A stretch of DNA of 46,749 nucleotides from Fodinibius halophilus (GTDB lineage: Bacteria > Bacteroidota > Rhodothermia > Balneolales > Balneolaceae). Position 1 is the stretch's first letter. Each line of letters opens with the position of its first letter. The DNA lies in contig NZ_JAALLS010000019.1 of the NCBI RefSeq assembly GCF_011059105.1, forward strand, positions 1 through 46,749. Reading direction: 5' to 3'. The translations under genes and the position numbers were made by a program. The notes under the pieces were generated by a model. That model did no database searches, was not told where the DNA came from, and worked only from the letters and a program-made list of their open reading frames with translations. Of this stretch, positions 26,159 to 35,346 are shown one piece after another.

Positions 26159-27316
26159 ATGGAACAAGAAGATAACAACCACCGAACCACCAATGCCACA
26201 CGCAGTGCTTTTTGGGCCAGCATACTATACTACGGCCTCATAGCCTTCGAATTCTTTTATATGTTCAGTCCCTTTGCTGCTTATATTTATAGTATTTATG
26301 GACCTGGACTCCAGGCGCTAAACCTTTCGGAATCGACCAGCTGGCTTATCGGCTTTTTTATGCCGCATATTGCCCGCGAAAGCCAATCACTGTTTATCAC
26401 CTGGCACGAAGTGATTGGAATGACGCTGTTTTTAGGAGGGCTCACTGCCTTTCTGATAGGTGCAGCACAAATTTATTGGAATAAGTTGACAAAGAGTGGA
26501 GCCGTTTTCGGAGGCATCTATCACTATATTCGCCATCCTCAATACCTTGCCCTCATGATTTCCAGCTTTGGGATGGTGCTAGTCTGGCCCCGGTATCTCG
26601 TGCTATTTGGATTTGTTACGGTATGTTTTGCGTACTTTTTTCTGGCTAAAATAGAAGAACGTAAGTGCAAGCAAACTTTTGCTGACTATGAGAACTATCG
26701 TTCGCAGACCGGCATGTTTCTTCCGCAGGGTATTGAAAAGCTATTTCATTATATACCACGACCTCAAAAAAGGATTGGTAAGATCATTGGGACTGTTGGA
26801 TTTTATGTACTTATCATACTCTTGGCCTTTACTGCCGCAAGGGGCATTCATGGTTATACCGTAAGTAACCTTTATACCTACACTACAGAACAAGAGGTTT
26901 ATCTTTCGCTTGGTAAACTTAACCCTGATGAAATAGCCGAAATGGTCACTATCATAAAATCAGATTCGTCAGTTGTAGCATCCTTAAATGAATACGAGGA
27001 TACAAATCACCGATTTATTAACTATGTGATGCCTGCATCTCTGTTTGTGTCGGAGGTACCAATGGCAATGCCCGAAGGAACAGTACCTACTCATGAATGG
27101 CCAAGTGATAAAAACCAAAGCCACTACAAAATTATTTTCTCCCTGGCTCATTTTGGCCCCAATGGTCAAGCAGACGGACAAAAGATATTGCTTCAGGCGA
27201 TAAACAAGACCTCGGTTTTAGAGGTCTGGATTGACCGAAAATCACAAAGCGTTGAAAAGGTATTTAATCCCCCGGTCGATATGTATTATGAAGGAATGCT
27301 TGTTCCAGTTTTTTAG
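26159..27316 (+). CDS. isoprenylcysteine carboxyl-methyltransferase-type membrane protein with C-terminal extension
   Basis: 385 residues, with membrane helices at roughly 15-45, 75-105, 135-175 and 215-240. The family signature is HYIRHPQYLALMI plus EERKCKQTFADYENYRSQTG (SAM/substrate region of ICMT/PEMT-type enzymes). The last ~140 residues after the final helix form an extracytoplasmic-looking domain (YTTEQEVYLSLGKLNPDEIA) that is not usual for the family. The substrate may be a lipid or small molecule. The next gene begins directly after its stop. Confidence 0.8.
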   Translation: MEQEDNNHRTTNATRSAFWASILYYGLIAFEFFYMFSPFAAYIYSIYGPGLQALNLSESTSWLIGFFMPHIARESQSLFITWHEVIGMTLFLGGLTAFLIGAAQIYWNKLTKSGAVFGGIYHYIRHPQYLALMISSFGMVLVWPRYLVLFGFVTVCFAYFFLAKIEERKCKQTFADYENYRSQTGMFLPQGIEKLFHYIPRPQKRIGKIIGTVGFYVLIILLAFTAARGIHGYTVSNLYTYTTEQEVYLSLGKLNPDEIAEMVTIIKSDSSVVASLNEYEDTNHRFINYVMPASLFVSEVPMAMPEGTVPTHEWPSDKNQSHYKIIFSLAHFGPNGQADGQKILLQAINKTSVLEVWIDRKSQSVEKVFNPPVDMYYEGMLVPVF

Positions 27317-27676
27317 ATGAGGCAATTTCAGATAACCGTTTTGTCTTTTATCTTGGTTGGTCTATCTGTCCTCAGTTCTGGTTGTAGGGATAGACATTTG
27401 CGCGGTTCAACAAAACCCTCAGAGGATGGAAAAACTTATCTATCTATTGTTGATGATAATGGAGGCAAATGTGGACCTATCTTAGTTGATGGTAAAGTTT
27501 GGCAATATGAACTAAATGAAGCTGGGCCGATCTCTCCTGGTACTCATACAATTGAATGTGGAACTAAGATAGAATTTACAATTCCTGATAGTGTTATTTT
27601 CCGATTTGATTATTGGGGGCGTAAATATGTTTATCCCCTTCAAAAAGGAAACATCAAGCAAATCCCCATGGACTAG
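27317..27676 (+). CDS. small predicted lipoprotein of unknown function
   Basis: 119 residues. A signal sequence with lipobox LSSGC (Cys23) is followed by a ~95-residue beta-rich domain with a Cys pair (GGKCGPILVDGK and HTIECGTKIE). No family was recognised. Its ATG directly follows the stop codon of the preceding gene, so it is translated from the same mRNA as the SDR and methyltransferase-like genes. Confidence 0.7.
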   Translation: MRQFQITVLSFILVGLSVLSSGCRDRHLRGSTKPSEDGKTYLSIVDDNGGKCGPILVDGKVWQYELNEAGPISPGTHTIECGTKIEFTIPDSVIFRFDYWGRKYVYPLQKGNIKQIPMD

Positions 27677-27987
27677 GGCAGCTCTGGCTACCGACATTGG
27701 TGATCAGGATGAGTTTTAAGCTACCCCTTCCAGTTTTATTTTTATAGCTTCCAAATATTAAACTGCAATTGCATTCACAAGAATTCGTATGCTGATTAAG
27801 TACAGCCGAAATTTCAATCTCTTACGCTACACAGCTTCAGCGCAGGAATGGCTTTGGTGGACAAGCGGCTAGTTTTTGCCCGCTTCGAATCTATTGGTTA
27901 ACATTTCGTTTGTAAATAACTTCAACATGCTTGTGCCTGTAACTTATATACAAAGTCGTTGAGTACACTTTTAAACGAAAAAATATT
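27677..27987. other. intergenic region, 311 bp
   Basis: No ORF with coding character is seen. A small hairpin (AAGCGG / CCCGCTT, 27863-27885) and a GGTTAAC motif at 27896-27902 are present, but no clear attC structure. Confidence 0.5.
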
Positions 27988-28392
27988 ATGCGAACACTAT
28001 TTGCAATAATTGTTGGTTTGTTAATTTCAACACAATCAGCTTTTGCACAAGCAGACTCGCTTGACTGTCAGTCGAAATATCAAGAATGGCAAAAGCTTGA
28101 AGAAGAAAGCAATGATTCACTTGTCGATAAGAATCCGGAATTAATTGGAAGCATAGAATCATTGTACAACGAACTTGAATACCCTGAAGGTGATTTTTCC
28201 GGTCGTGTAATTGTGAAATTTCTTGTAGATAAACAAGGAATGACAAAATGTTTTGAATCTGTATTAAGGGTCCCGAAGAAGTTTGAAAAAGCTGCTATAG
28301 AAGCTATTCGGGAAATGGATTTTAAACCTGCCCAAAAAGACGGACAGCCTGTTATGGTTCCATATGTTATACCTGTGAATTTTAAAAAATAG
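27988..28392 (+). CDS. periplasmic TonB C-terminal-domain protein
   Basis: 134 residues. The signal peptide ends at SAFAQ. From residue ~65 on, the TonB-C fold is visible (EGDFSGRVIVKFLVDKQGMT, VPKKFEKAAIEAIREMDFKP, PYVIPVNFKK). There is no N-terminal membrane anchor or proline-rich spacer, so it is a secreted TonB-like domain rather than a true energy transducer. Such stand-alone proteins are frequent in this phylum; the role is unknown. Confidence 0.85.
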   Translation: MRTLFAIIVGLLISTQSAFAQADSLDCQSKYQEWQKLEEESNDSLVDKNPELIGSIESLYNELEYPEGDFSGRVIVKFLVDKQGMTKCFESVLRVPKKFEKAAIEAIREMDFKPAQKDGQPVMVPYVIPVNFKK

Positions 28393-28566
28393 GAAAAGTA
28401 CCGTGCACCTATACAGCATATAAACATAATCTTGCCCCAACTACTCTGCCAGCCAACTTTGGTTTTGATACTCTTCTTTCGTTAGTTACCAATTCAACAG
28501 CAATACAGAGGCACCTTATGAACCAGATCCTTATACAAAAAGTTAAATGAATTAAGTTTCCATGTC

Positions 28567-29154
28567 ATGTTATTTACTAAGAAACCTTTTTCTAATTTCC
28601 CTTGGAAACGTCTCATCATTGAAGGCCTTCTTGTAGTTTTAAGTGTATTATTGGCACTTGCACTAAATAGTTGGCGTGAAGCCCAATCTCATCAGGATTT
28701 AGCAGAACGTTCTTTACAAGAAGTCGTTGATGAAGTCCAAGCAAATTGTTCTCGAATTGAAAACGTTCAATCATATCACCAAGCGGTAGTAAAAGGCGAG
28801 CAAACTACTAAGGGAATACAAATCGGATTTCTACGCAACGATGCTTGGGATGTTGCTAAAACTACTGGAGCAGCTTCATATATTGAATATGGACTTGCTT
28901 CTAAAATTGGCGAAATCAATGCCCATCAAAGTGATCATCGATCCATCGTACAAGCTTATATAGAAGCCCTATTTACAAATGGTCTTCAATTTGAACAAGG
29001 GGAAGAAATGCATCAGGAAGGAGAGCGAGGAGTAATTAACGAACTTTTTCGTATTCAAAAAAAGTTACTAACAGAATATCAGAACTTACAGGAATTGGTA
29101 AACAACCATTATGATAACACGCTAAAAATAACTGATATTTGTATAGAAGAGTGA
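28567..29154 (+). CDS. single-pass membrane protein of unknown function
   Basis: 195 residues with a transmembrane helix at ~16-36 (IIEGLLVVLSVLLALALNSW) followed by WREAQSHQDLAERSLQEVVD and an extended alpha-helical extracytoplasmic part. The LAL-LN-WRE pattern after the helix resembles a group of Bacteroidota proteins such as DUF6090, but the assignment is weak. A degenerate attC-like repeat follows the stop codon. Confidence 0.65.
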   Translation: MLFTKKPFSNFPWKRLIIEGLLVVLSVLLALALNSWREAQSHQDLAERSLQEVVDEVQANCSRIENVQSYHQAVVKGEQTTKGIQIGFLRNDAWDVAKTTGAASYIEYGLASKIGEINAHQSDHRSIVQAYIEALFTNGLQFEQGEEMHQEGERGVINELFRIQKKLLTEYQNLQELVNNHYDNTLKITDICIEE

Positions 29155-29168
29155 TTTAAACGATTTGT

Positions 29169-29261
29169 ATTACCAGCGCCTGGCTTTTTAACTTTCTGTT
29201 CACTACTTAATAGATTAAGATTCATATGCCCCCACAGCTTATTCCCAAACTGTTGTTAACT
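29169..29261 (+). repeat. degenerate attC-like site 9
   Basis: ATTACCAGCGCC resembles the left end of site 4, and CCCACAGCTTATTCCCAAAC followed by TGTTGTTAAC resembles the right end of sites 4 and 5. The spacing is 93 bp. A small ORF begins 37 bp after the GTTAAC. Confidence 0.4.
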
Positions 29262-29291
29262 GTAAACTGGAATAAAATCATTTTATAATTT

Positions 29292-29477
29292 ATGAAGCCT
29301 AATAAACTGATTCTCTGGTTTGTATTATTTACAATTATATTCTTTTTAATTGATTACTACTTAATTGGAAGTGAGAGAAGTTTTCTTCACCAAATTTTTT
29401 ATTCAGTATTCATTGGAGGTTGTGCCTTGGCAACAAGGTTCGGGTTAGATAAATATTTGAGTGCTAATTCCAAGTAA
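29292..29477 (+). CDS. small two-helix membrane protein
   Basis: 61 residues with two hydrophobic helices (LILWFVLFTIIFFLIDYYL and IFYSVFIGGCALATRFGL) separated by a short charged loop, ending in a basic/polar tail. No known family recognised. The hydropathy pattern and its start position just after the attC-like repeat support it as a real small gene, but this is uncertain. Confidence 0.5.
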   Translation: MKPNKLILWFVLFTIIFFLIDYYLIGSERSFLHQIFYSVFIGGCALATRFGLDKYLSANSK

Positions 29478-29590
29478 TTATTCTCTCTCCATAATTATTT
29501 CATTTCTTATCTCGGCAAATTAACTTTATCCATCTACAAGAGTTTCTTTAAAACAGGATTTATTTACTACACCCAATTATTTACTCTTGC

Positions 29591-30358
29591 ATGAATATCT
29601 ATCAAGAATTTGAACCGGGAAACGCACTACAAAACATAGTGGACTGCTATTGGGTCTCCGCCCCCACTGACCGACAGGTACAATATATACGACCGGACGG
29701 ATGCACCGACCTGATATTCAATTTTGGGGATACGGTATCAGCGGATATTCAACAAGCGGGGCTGTCACCCGAGAGTATCTCGGCGGTTGGTATGATGACC
29801 GAATGCAAAAAGGTTGAGGTCTCACCTCAAAGCAGGCTTGTGGGCATTCGTTTTAAAACGGGAGCCATAGGTGCCCTCACCACCCTACCCCTTCACAAAA
29901 TTCAGGATATAAATATTGATGCCGGGGAGCTGTCGCCCACTTTAAATAAGGCTACCTGGGCAAAGATAGCGGATCTTAATTCCCGGCAGCAGTTAGTATC
30001 ACACTTAGATCAACTGCTTTTAAAAATGAATAACAATTCAGATAACAACATTGATGCTATTGCCGCTGCTGCCGCGGCATGTATCAGAGAGTATGCAGGG
30101 AATATCCCTATCAAGGAGTTGGTAAAGAGCTTGAATATCAGTCGTCGGCAGCTTGAACGGCGCTTCCGATCCGGCATTGGGGTCAGCATGAAAAGCTATA
30201 CCTGTATCGTTCGATATCTGCATACCAAATCTTTAATATGAAAATACCCAAACCAAAGTCTGCTCAATATTGCCCTTGATAACGGTTACTATGATCACGC
30301 ACACCTTACAAGGGAGTTTAAGAAGATGGCGGGCGTGCCCCCATCGAAAATGCGATAA
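29591..30358 (+). pseudogene. AraC-family regulator interrupted by an in-frame TGA
   Basis: The frame from ATG 29591 runs to TGA at 30239-30241, then continues in the same frame to TAA at 30356-30358. The part before the stop has an N-terminal DUF6597-like sensor segment (YIRPDGCTDLIFNFGD) and the first AraC HTH (IPIKELVKSLNISRRQLERR). The part after it encodes the second HTH: KYPNQSLLNIALDNGYYDHA and HLTREFKKMAGVPPSKMR, which is essential for DNA binding. CGA to TGA would be one transition, so a recent nonsense mutation is likely. TGA is used as a normal stop elsewhere (e.g. 15727). Confidence 0.85.
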
Positions 30359-30436
30359 TGTCGTTTTTTTACAAAGCTTCACTGTTTAGGATCGATTAAC
30401 TTGGCAGCAAATAATCGTAACTAACATATATATGAT

Positions 30437-30826
30437 ATGAAATTAAAATCACTTACCCCCAACCTAATGGTTAAGGATGTAAACGAAACAATAGAGTTTT
30501 ACACCAGTATTCTCAATTTTGAGGTGCTTCAGACGGTCCCTGAAGAAGGAGAGCTAGATTGGGGCTTCGTACGAAAAGATGACGTGCTCATCATGTTCCA
30601 AAAGGATAGCTCCATCAAAAGTGAATACCCTGAACTTAAAGCTCAACAGCAAGGCGGAGCACTAACGCTTTATATCAAGACAGAAGATCTTGACCATCTA
30701 TTTCAAAATATTAAAGATGAGGTTCAAATCGTCAAAGAGATGCACGAGACTTTTTATGGAGCACATGAGTTTGCAATACAGGACCCCAATGGGTTTATTC
30801 TCACATTCTCAGATACGTTAACATAA
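30437..30826 (+). CDS. VOC-superfamily (glyoxalase/bleomycin-resistance-like) protein
   Basis: 129 residues with two beta-alpha-beta-beta-beta modules: LTPNLMVKDVNETIEFYTSI near the start, LTLYIKTEDLDHLFQNIKDE, and AIQDPNGFILTFSD at the end with the usual Asp-Pro-Asn-Gly turn. Putative metal ligands are incomplete by eye, so activity is not assigned. The stop overlaps the ATG of the next gene by one base (TAATG). Confidence 0.88.
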   Translation: MKLKSLTPNLMVKDVNETIEFYTSILNFEVLQTVPEEGELDWGFVRKDDVLIMFQKDSSIKSEYPELKAQQQGGALTLYIKTEDLDHLFQNIKDEVQIVKEMHETFYGAHEFAIQDPNGFILTFSDTLT

Positions 30827-31179
30827 TGGATATTATAGAATACCGAACATACTGCCTTTCGTTTCCGGGTGTTACAGAGGGATTTCCCTTTGATGAGCAA
30901 ACGCTGGTCTTTAAAGTCAAAGGAAAAATGTTTAGCGCAACCGATGTAGATACCTTTGAGTTGGTTAACGTAAAATGTGATCCGGTAAAAGCCATTGATC
31001 TCAGGGAGCGATACTCGTTCGTTATTCCCGGCTATCATATGAATAAGAAGCATTGGAACAGCATCAAAATGGATGAAGCTGTTCCGGATCACCTTCTTAA
31101 AGAATGGATCTCGGACTCATACCGCCTGGTGGTAGACAAACTGCCAAAGAAAACTCAAAAAGAGTTGCAACAGTTATAA
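30826..31179 (+). CDS. MmcQ/YjbR family protein
   Basis: 117 residues with the CyaY-like 'DNA-binding' fold signatures: YCLSFPGVTEGFPFDEQTLV, FKVKGKMFSATDVDTF, and YHMNKKHWNSIKM followed by LKEWISDSYRLVVDKLPKK. It is translationally coupled to the preceding VOC gene by a one-base overlap. Function is not established. Confidence 0.88.
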   Translation: MDIIEYRTYCLSFPGVTEGFPFDEQTLVFKVKGKMFSATDVDTFELVNVKCDPVKAIDLRERYSFVIPGYHMNKKHWNSIKMDEAVPDHLLKEWISDSYRLVVDKLPKKTQKELQQL

Positions 31180-31708
31180 AAATAGTTAGTGTGCTACATC
31201 TGTTAAACGCTGTCAGATCCAATGCCTGCTGCAAGAGCCTACAAAACGTTTAAAACCCGTTTTCGTCATCACTTATGAAACTACCTAGTTGCTGGTGCAT
31301 TCGACCATGGCTAAGGTATCAATCAGCAGTTCTGAAGTATTTAAATACCATACAGGCATTTCCGGGGATGAAGAGATGGCTACCATAACCCAACACCCCC
31401 GAAAACAGCGAAGTCAGTTCGATAGTACGTAACCCAACTACCTATTGGGAAGCTGTATATAAGTATAAAGCCCAACAGGGTTTTAAAGGTATTGACAAAA
31501 GGGGATCAAGCCCTAACAAAAGCATGAAGTGGATCAACCTAGAAATCACTGTTAACTAAGGAATTGCAAAAAAAGGAATCATCAGTCTGTTGAGCATGGG
31601 CTGTTGCTTGCTTCCCTATTTATAGATACTCTTTATTTTTTAAAGTTAATCATCATGCCGGCAATTGTAGACTATGCATAAGTTTTTTGCGGCACCTAAA
31701 TACATTTT
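31180..31708. other. 529-bp gap with a possible decayed gene
   Basis: No intact gene is present. The frame 31389-31559 (ending TAA) has no start codon but encodes a coherent-looking stretch including RNPTTYWEAVYKYKAQQGFK and NKSMKWINLEITVN, so it may be the tail of an unidentified gene. No repeats or RNAs recognised. Confidence 0.4.
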
Positions 31709-32368
31709 ATGTACCTTATTACTTTTGATATAGATGGAACTCTGGTAGATTCACAAGGGTTTGACAGTGATTTATATATCGAGACAATACAAGAGGTGCT
31801 AGATATTGAGATCGATGCCAATTGGGGTGAATACAAGCACGTTACGGATAGTGGAATTCTGGATCAAATTATTAAAGAACATAACTTCGAACACCTCGAT
31901 ATTGATATTCACAGGAAAGTCCGTCGATGTTTTGTAAAGAAAACAAAGAACTATATATCAAGGTCTACCGGTTCAGTCACTGAAATCTCAGGTGCAAAAA
32001 AACTTATTGATACCCTCAATATGCGAAAAAAGGTAATTCCTGCTATTGCCACCGGTGGATGGAAAGAAACTGCCCGAATGAAACTTCAGGCTATCGGAAT
32101 CGACCCTGATAATTTCCCCCTCGCAACAGCCTCTGACTCACCCAGTCGCATAGAGATTATGCAAATTGCCGAACAGCGTGCTTTGCAGGGGAGCACCGCC
32201 CATAAGAAAACATATTTTGGTGACGGCTCGTGGGATAAGATGGCGAGCAAACAGCTAGGATACCATTTTATTGGAATCGGCAATAGTGTTAAAAGCACAT
32301 TTAACATACCTAACTTCCGTGACCTTGACGGCATTTTCACTGAATTGGGGTTAAAACCAGTCCACTAG
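31709..32368 (+). CDS. HAD-superfamily hydrolase (phosphatase-like)
   Basis: 219 residues. Motif I is FDIDGTLVD with nucleophile Asp7 and Asp9, a helical cap follows, motif II/III are near AIATGGWKETARMKL, and motif IV is TYFGDGSWDKMAS. This layout fits phosphoglycolate-phosphatase-type HAD enzymes. The substrate cannot be predicted. Confidence 0.88.
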   Translation: MYLITFDIDGTLVDSQGFDSDLYIETIQEVLDIEIDANWGEYKHVTDSGILDQIIKEHNFEHLDIDIHRKVRRCFVKKTKNYISRSTGSVTEISGAKKLIDTLNMRKKVIPAIATGGWKETARMKLQAIGIDPDNFPLATASDSPSRIEIMQIAEQRALQGSTAHKKTYFGDGSWDKMASKQLGYHFIGIGNSVKSTFNIPNFRDLDGIFTELGLKPVH

Positions 32369-32542
32369 CAAAGATACCCACTTTTATCGACATACCGGTT
32401 CAATTTAAAGGGCTCATATTTATGGCTGATGACAGGCGTCTTACTTACAAAACAATCATAATCTAAACACTAAAATGAACTTCACTGGCCTGTAAATTTC
32501 ATCCCATAATTTTGCTCTTCATTTCTTACGACAAACCCAGTT

Positions 32543-33145
32543 ATGAATACTCTAAAGAGAATCCTCTTCTTCACCTGTTTACTTAGCCTGTTTTTTTCAA
32601 AAAAGCAGCTCTATCCTCAACAGGCGCAATTTAACGATAACCATATTTATGTATCCACAGCCTGGCTTACCGGACAAGCCAGTGCAAGTAATAAGTCTGA
32701 CCACAATTCAATATTTCCAGATTTTATTTCCGTAAACAGTAAGGCGTTGGAACTGGGATATAAAATGGACAGACTTAAAATTGGGCTTGCAGGTGTTTGG
32801 GGTTCTGGTGATTCCTCCCAAGCAGTCTATCAAAAAATGCTAACAAATTATTGGAACCTGTCGGTGATACTTGGCCTCAATAGCTATACCGAAATCGGAA
32901 AAGTCATATTGGAGGCTGATGCCAAAATTGGCCCCGGAATCCTGCGATACTCAAGGAAAAAAACGAATTCATCAAGTATTGAGACGAATCATTATGCCAG
33001 CATATTTCTGGGGCTAACAGGCACTGTTGGTTTTAAAATAAACAACATGGCCATCACCCTAACCCCTGCCGCTGATATGATCTATTGTAAAAATGTTCTG
33101 ACGTACAGCTATGGTGGAGGCATCGGTTTAAAATTCTACTTATAG
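32543..33145 (+). CDS. predicted secreted beta-barrel protein of unknown function
   Basis: 200 residues. Signal peptide (ILFFTCLLSLFFSKKQLYPQ) followed by alternating amphipathic strands (KALELGYKMDRLKIGLAGVW, NYWNLSVILGLNSYTEIGKV) and a C-terminal aromatic-ending strand (GGGIGLKFYL). This suggests a small outer-membrane barrel. No family recognised. Confidence 0.65.
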   Translation: MNTLKRILFFTCLLSLFFSKKQLYPQQAQFNDNHIYVSTAWLTGQASASNKSDHNSIFPDFISVNSKALELGYKMDRLKIGLAGVWGSGDSSQAVYQKMLTNYWNLSVILGLNSYTEIGKVILEADAKIGPGILRYSRKKTNSSSIETNHYASIFLGLTGTVGFKINNMAITLTPAADMIYCKNVLTYSYGGGIGLKFYL

Positions 33146-33456
33146 TTTGACAAGCTTCTGTATCCGAAATAAAAGTACCGTTGCCAGCATACTAAAATGA
33201 TGGCTGTCCGGATTTTCCCAAAACCTAAACAAGAGCTTTAACACACCATCCCTTTAAGCGAGCACATCGTTTTCTGAAATATTTCGACACGCAAACTGTT
33301 ACCATACCAATTCAAAGTTAGCTAAAACCCTCCTCCTATCTCTCTTTATAAACCTGTTCACAAAATTCGCATAAATGCTATTTTCTTCTATATTGAAATC
33401 TATTGACACGTCAACTTTTGAGGAGAGCCTATATACATCCACAAAGAGAAAAATTT

Positions 33457-34959
33457 ATGCCTTTTAATAGATCAACTTTTGTCTATTTATTAGTACTTAC
33501 ATCTTTTCTTTGGGGATGTAAAACCACCAACCCCGCTCCAGAAATTGTACCATCCCAAACATTTTCTGCGGATGCCCTGCGACAAGATCTCAATTTTACC
33601 TCCCGAACCATACAGGAAGTCCATCCGGCATTTTACAATCAGCCTGAGATTGTCACGTCCTTTCAACAACAAATTGACTCCCTGAAAAACACCATGGACC
33701 ACCGCCTCAACAGGCAAGAGTTTTTTCTGAAATTAGCCCCCGAGATTACAGCTATCCAAGATGGACATACAACAGTTGGTCTTCCCTGGAAGGAAGTGAA
33801 TTATTACTTAAAAAATAACGGGCGCATTTTCCCTTTTGATATCATTTTTGGGGAGGATGGGACCTATGTATACCGCAATTATTCAAAAAAGGATCAAATT
33901 AAAGCAGGCTTAAAAATACGCTCAATTAATGAAACACCTGTAAAAGAGATCAAAACCAAATTTACGGCTATGTTTGCCGGCAAAAATAAAGCTTGGCGTC
34001 TACGGCGTATGGAAAAGCAGAGTGATTTTTTTAAAGCCCTGCTTTGGATCAACTACCAGTGGGTCGATACGTTTGATATCGTTTTCTCTCATGATGGACA
34101 ATCCTACCAGGAAACAGTAATGGGGATTAGTAGGAGCGCCTTAAGAAGTCAACGCGACTCAACAGCGCATCCCCCATTCAACTTTACACCTGTTGATGAA
34201 AAAACCGGGCTGTTAACCATTAATTATTTTGGTGAAGACAAAAAAAAGTATGATCGTTTCCTGACTTCTTCATTTGAACAGATCAATAGATCGGATATTG
34301 ACAACCTCATTATTGATATCAGAGATAATGCAGGCGGCAATAGCGATCAGGCCGAAGAACTACTCAGCTACCTGGCAGACGCCCCCTTTCTACTTGAAAC
34401 TAGTGTTGCACCGCGAGCAAGCAGTCAGTTTAAGAAAAAGATGAAGCAACGTATTCCCGGACTCGTACGATGGTTACCTCTCCAATATTTTGATAAAAGA
34501 GGACGAACAATATGGCGCGCCGAAGAAGGCTCCCTGGTTGAAGTTGAGGACACGCCTATCCAACCTAAAGCCCCCTCTAAGCGGTTTAAGGGCAAGTTAT
34601 ATGTATTGATTAATGAAGGGACCTTTTCGACAGCTACAACTTTTGCCTCTGCTGTTAAACGCAAAAAACTGGGCACATTAATTGGTCGCGAAACCGGAGG
34701 AGAAGGTGGCACTTTCTATGCCCACCCCCTCTCTTTTCAACTGCCCAACACAAAGCTATCTCTACGGGTATCTTCCATGAAGTTTCAGCTGGGCCCCGAT
34801 TCCGAAGGTGATGAAAGTATTGGGGTTTTACCGGATAGCACCATCCCCCAAAACATTGGTAACGAAATTCGTCAGATCGATACAATCTTGCAAGAATGTA
34901 AAATCCATATTAAAAAATTGGCTAGGGTAGTACCAGAGGTTCGCTACCCACATAACTAA
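33457..34959 (+). CDS. S41-family peptidase lipoprotein
   Basis: About 500 residues from ATG 33457 (MPFNRSTFVY, then lipobox LWGC with Cys21). Starting at 33403 would add 18 residues that spoil the signal sequence. The catalytic-core strands are NLIIDIRDNAGGNSDQAEEL and KLYVLINEGTFSTATTFASA, with the nucleophile Ser391 in GTFSTAT, and GRETGGEGGTFYAHP follows. A PDZ-like segment (IKAGLKIRSINETPVKEIKT) lies upstream. It is probably anchored in the envelope and cleaves peptides or C-termini. Confidence 0.88.
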   Translation: MPFNRSTFVYLLVLTSFLWGCKTTNPAPEIVPSQTFSADALRQDLNFTSRTIQEVHPAFYNQPEIVTSFQQQIDSLKNTMDHRLNRQEFFLKLAPEITAIQDGHTTVGLPWKEVNYYLKNNGRIFPFDIIFGEDGTYVYRNYSKKDQIKAGLKIRSINETPVKEIKTKFTAMFAGKNKAWRLRRMEKQSDFFKALLWINYQWVDTFDIVFSHDGQSYQETVMGISRSALRSQRDSTAHPPFNFTPVDEKTGLLTINYFGEDKKKYDRFLTSSFEQINRSDIDNLIIDIRDNAGGNSDQAEELLSYLADAPFLLETSVAPRASSQFKKKMKQRIPGLVRWLPLQYFDKRGRTIWRAEEGSLVEVEDTPIQPKAPSKRFKGKLYVLINEGTFSTATTFASAVKRKKLGTLIGRETGGEGGTFYAHPLSFQLPNTKLSLRVSSMKFQLGPDSEGDESIGVLPDSTIPQNIGNEIRQIDTILQECKIHIKKLARVVPEVRYPHN

Positions 34960-35064
34960 AAGCATCCTTTATTTAGACTTGTTTCATATTTTCTTTCCTG
35001 CTAGAAATTAGTATCCCCTTTAGATACCTTTATTACATAATCTTAAACAAAAGAAGGAGAGGTT

Positions 35065-35211
35065 ATGTGCAAAAGAGATGAATGTCCGGAATGCGGTGCT
35101 ACCGCATTAGAAGCTTGTCAACATGAACCTAAAAATGAATGTGCTCGAGAAGTCGTAAAATGCTCGAAATGCGGAGCCACGGCTGCCGAAGCGTGCCGCG
35201 ATGAAGCATAA
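35065..35211 (+). CDS. 48-residue Cys-rich protein with tandem CxxC repeats
   Basis: The ORF has a good Shine-Dalgarno (GGAGAGG) 3 bp upstream. The protein has two near-identical modules: CPECGATALEACQHE and CSKCGATAAEACRDE, plus extra Cys residues in the N-terminus and the linker. Each CxxC...C set could bind zinc, so a small zinc-ribbon-like or metal-storage protein is plausible. No family recognised. A strong terminator follows 22 bp after the stop. Confidence 0.7.
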   Translation: MCKRDECPECGATALEACQHEPKNECAREVVKCSKCGATAAEACRDEA

Positions 35212-35233
35212 ATAAAAAAATCAAACGTATTGC

Positions 35234-35268
35234 AATGGAGTATTCCGAAAGGGATACTCCATTTTTTT
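35234..35268 (+). terminator. intrinsic terminator of the Cys-rich gene
   Basis: AATGGAGTATTCC pairs with GGGATACTCCATT around a GAAA loop, followed by seven Ts. Confidence 0.9.
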
Positions 35269-35346
35269 ATTAAGAAAACTAAACAGATAGTATATTTCTT
35301 AAGAAGTTGTTATATAGGTATAAATTCATCACCTAATAAACTACCA

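Noticed and set aside
35230-35346. Longer start for the beta-barrel gene ending at 36015
   Set aside because: It would run through the terminator hairpin at 35234-35268 and place the signal peptide 39 residues inside the protein.
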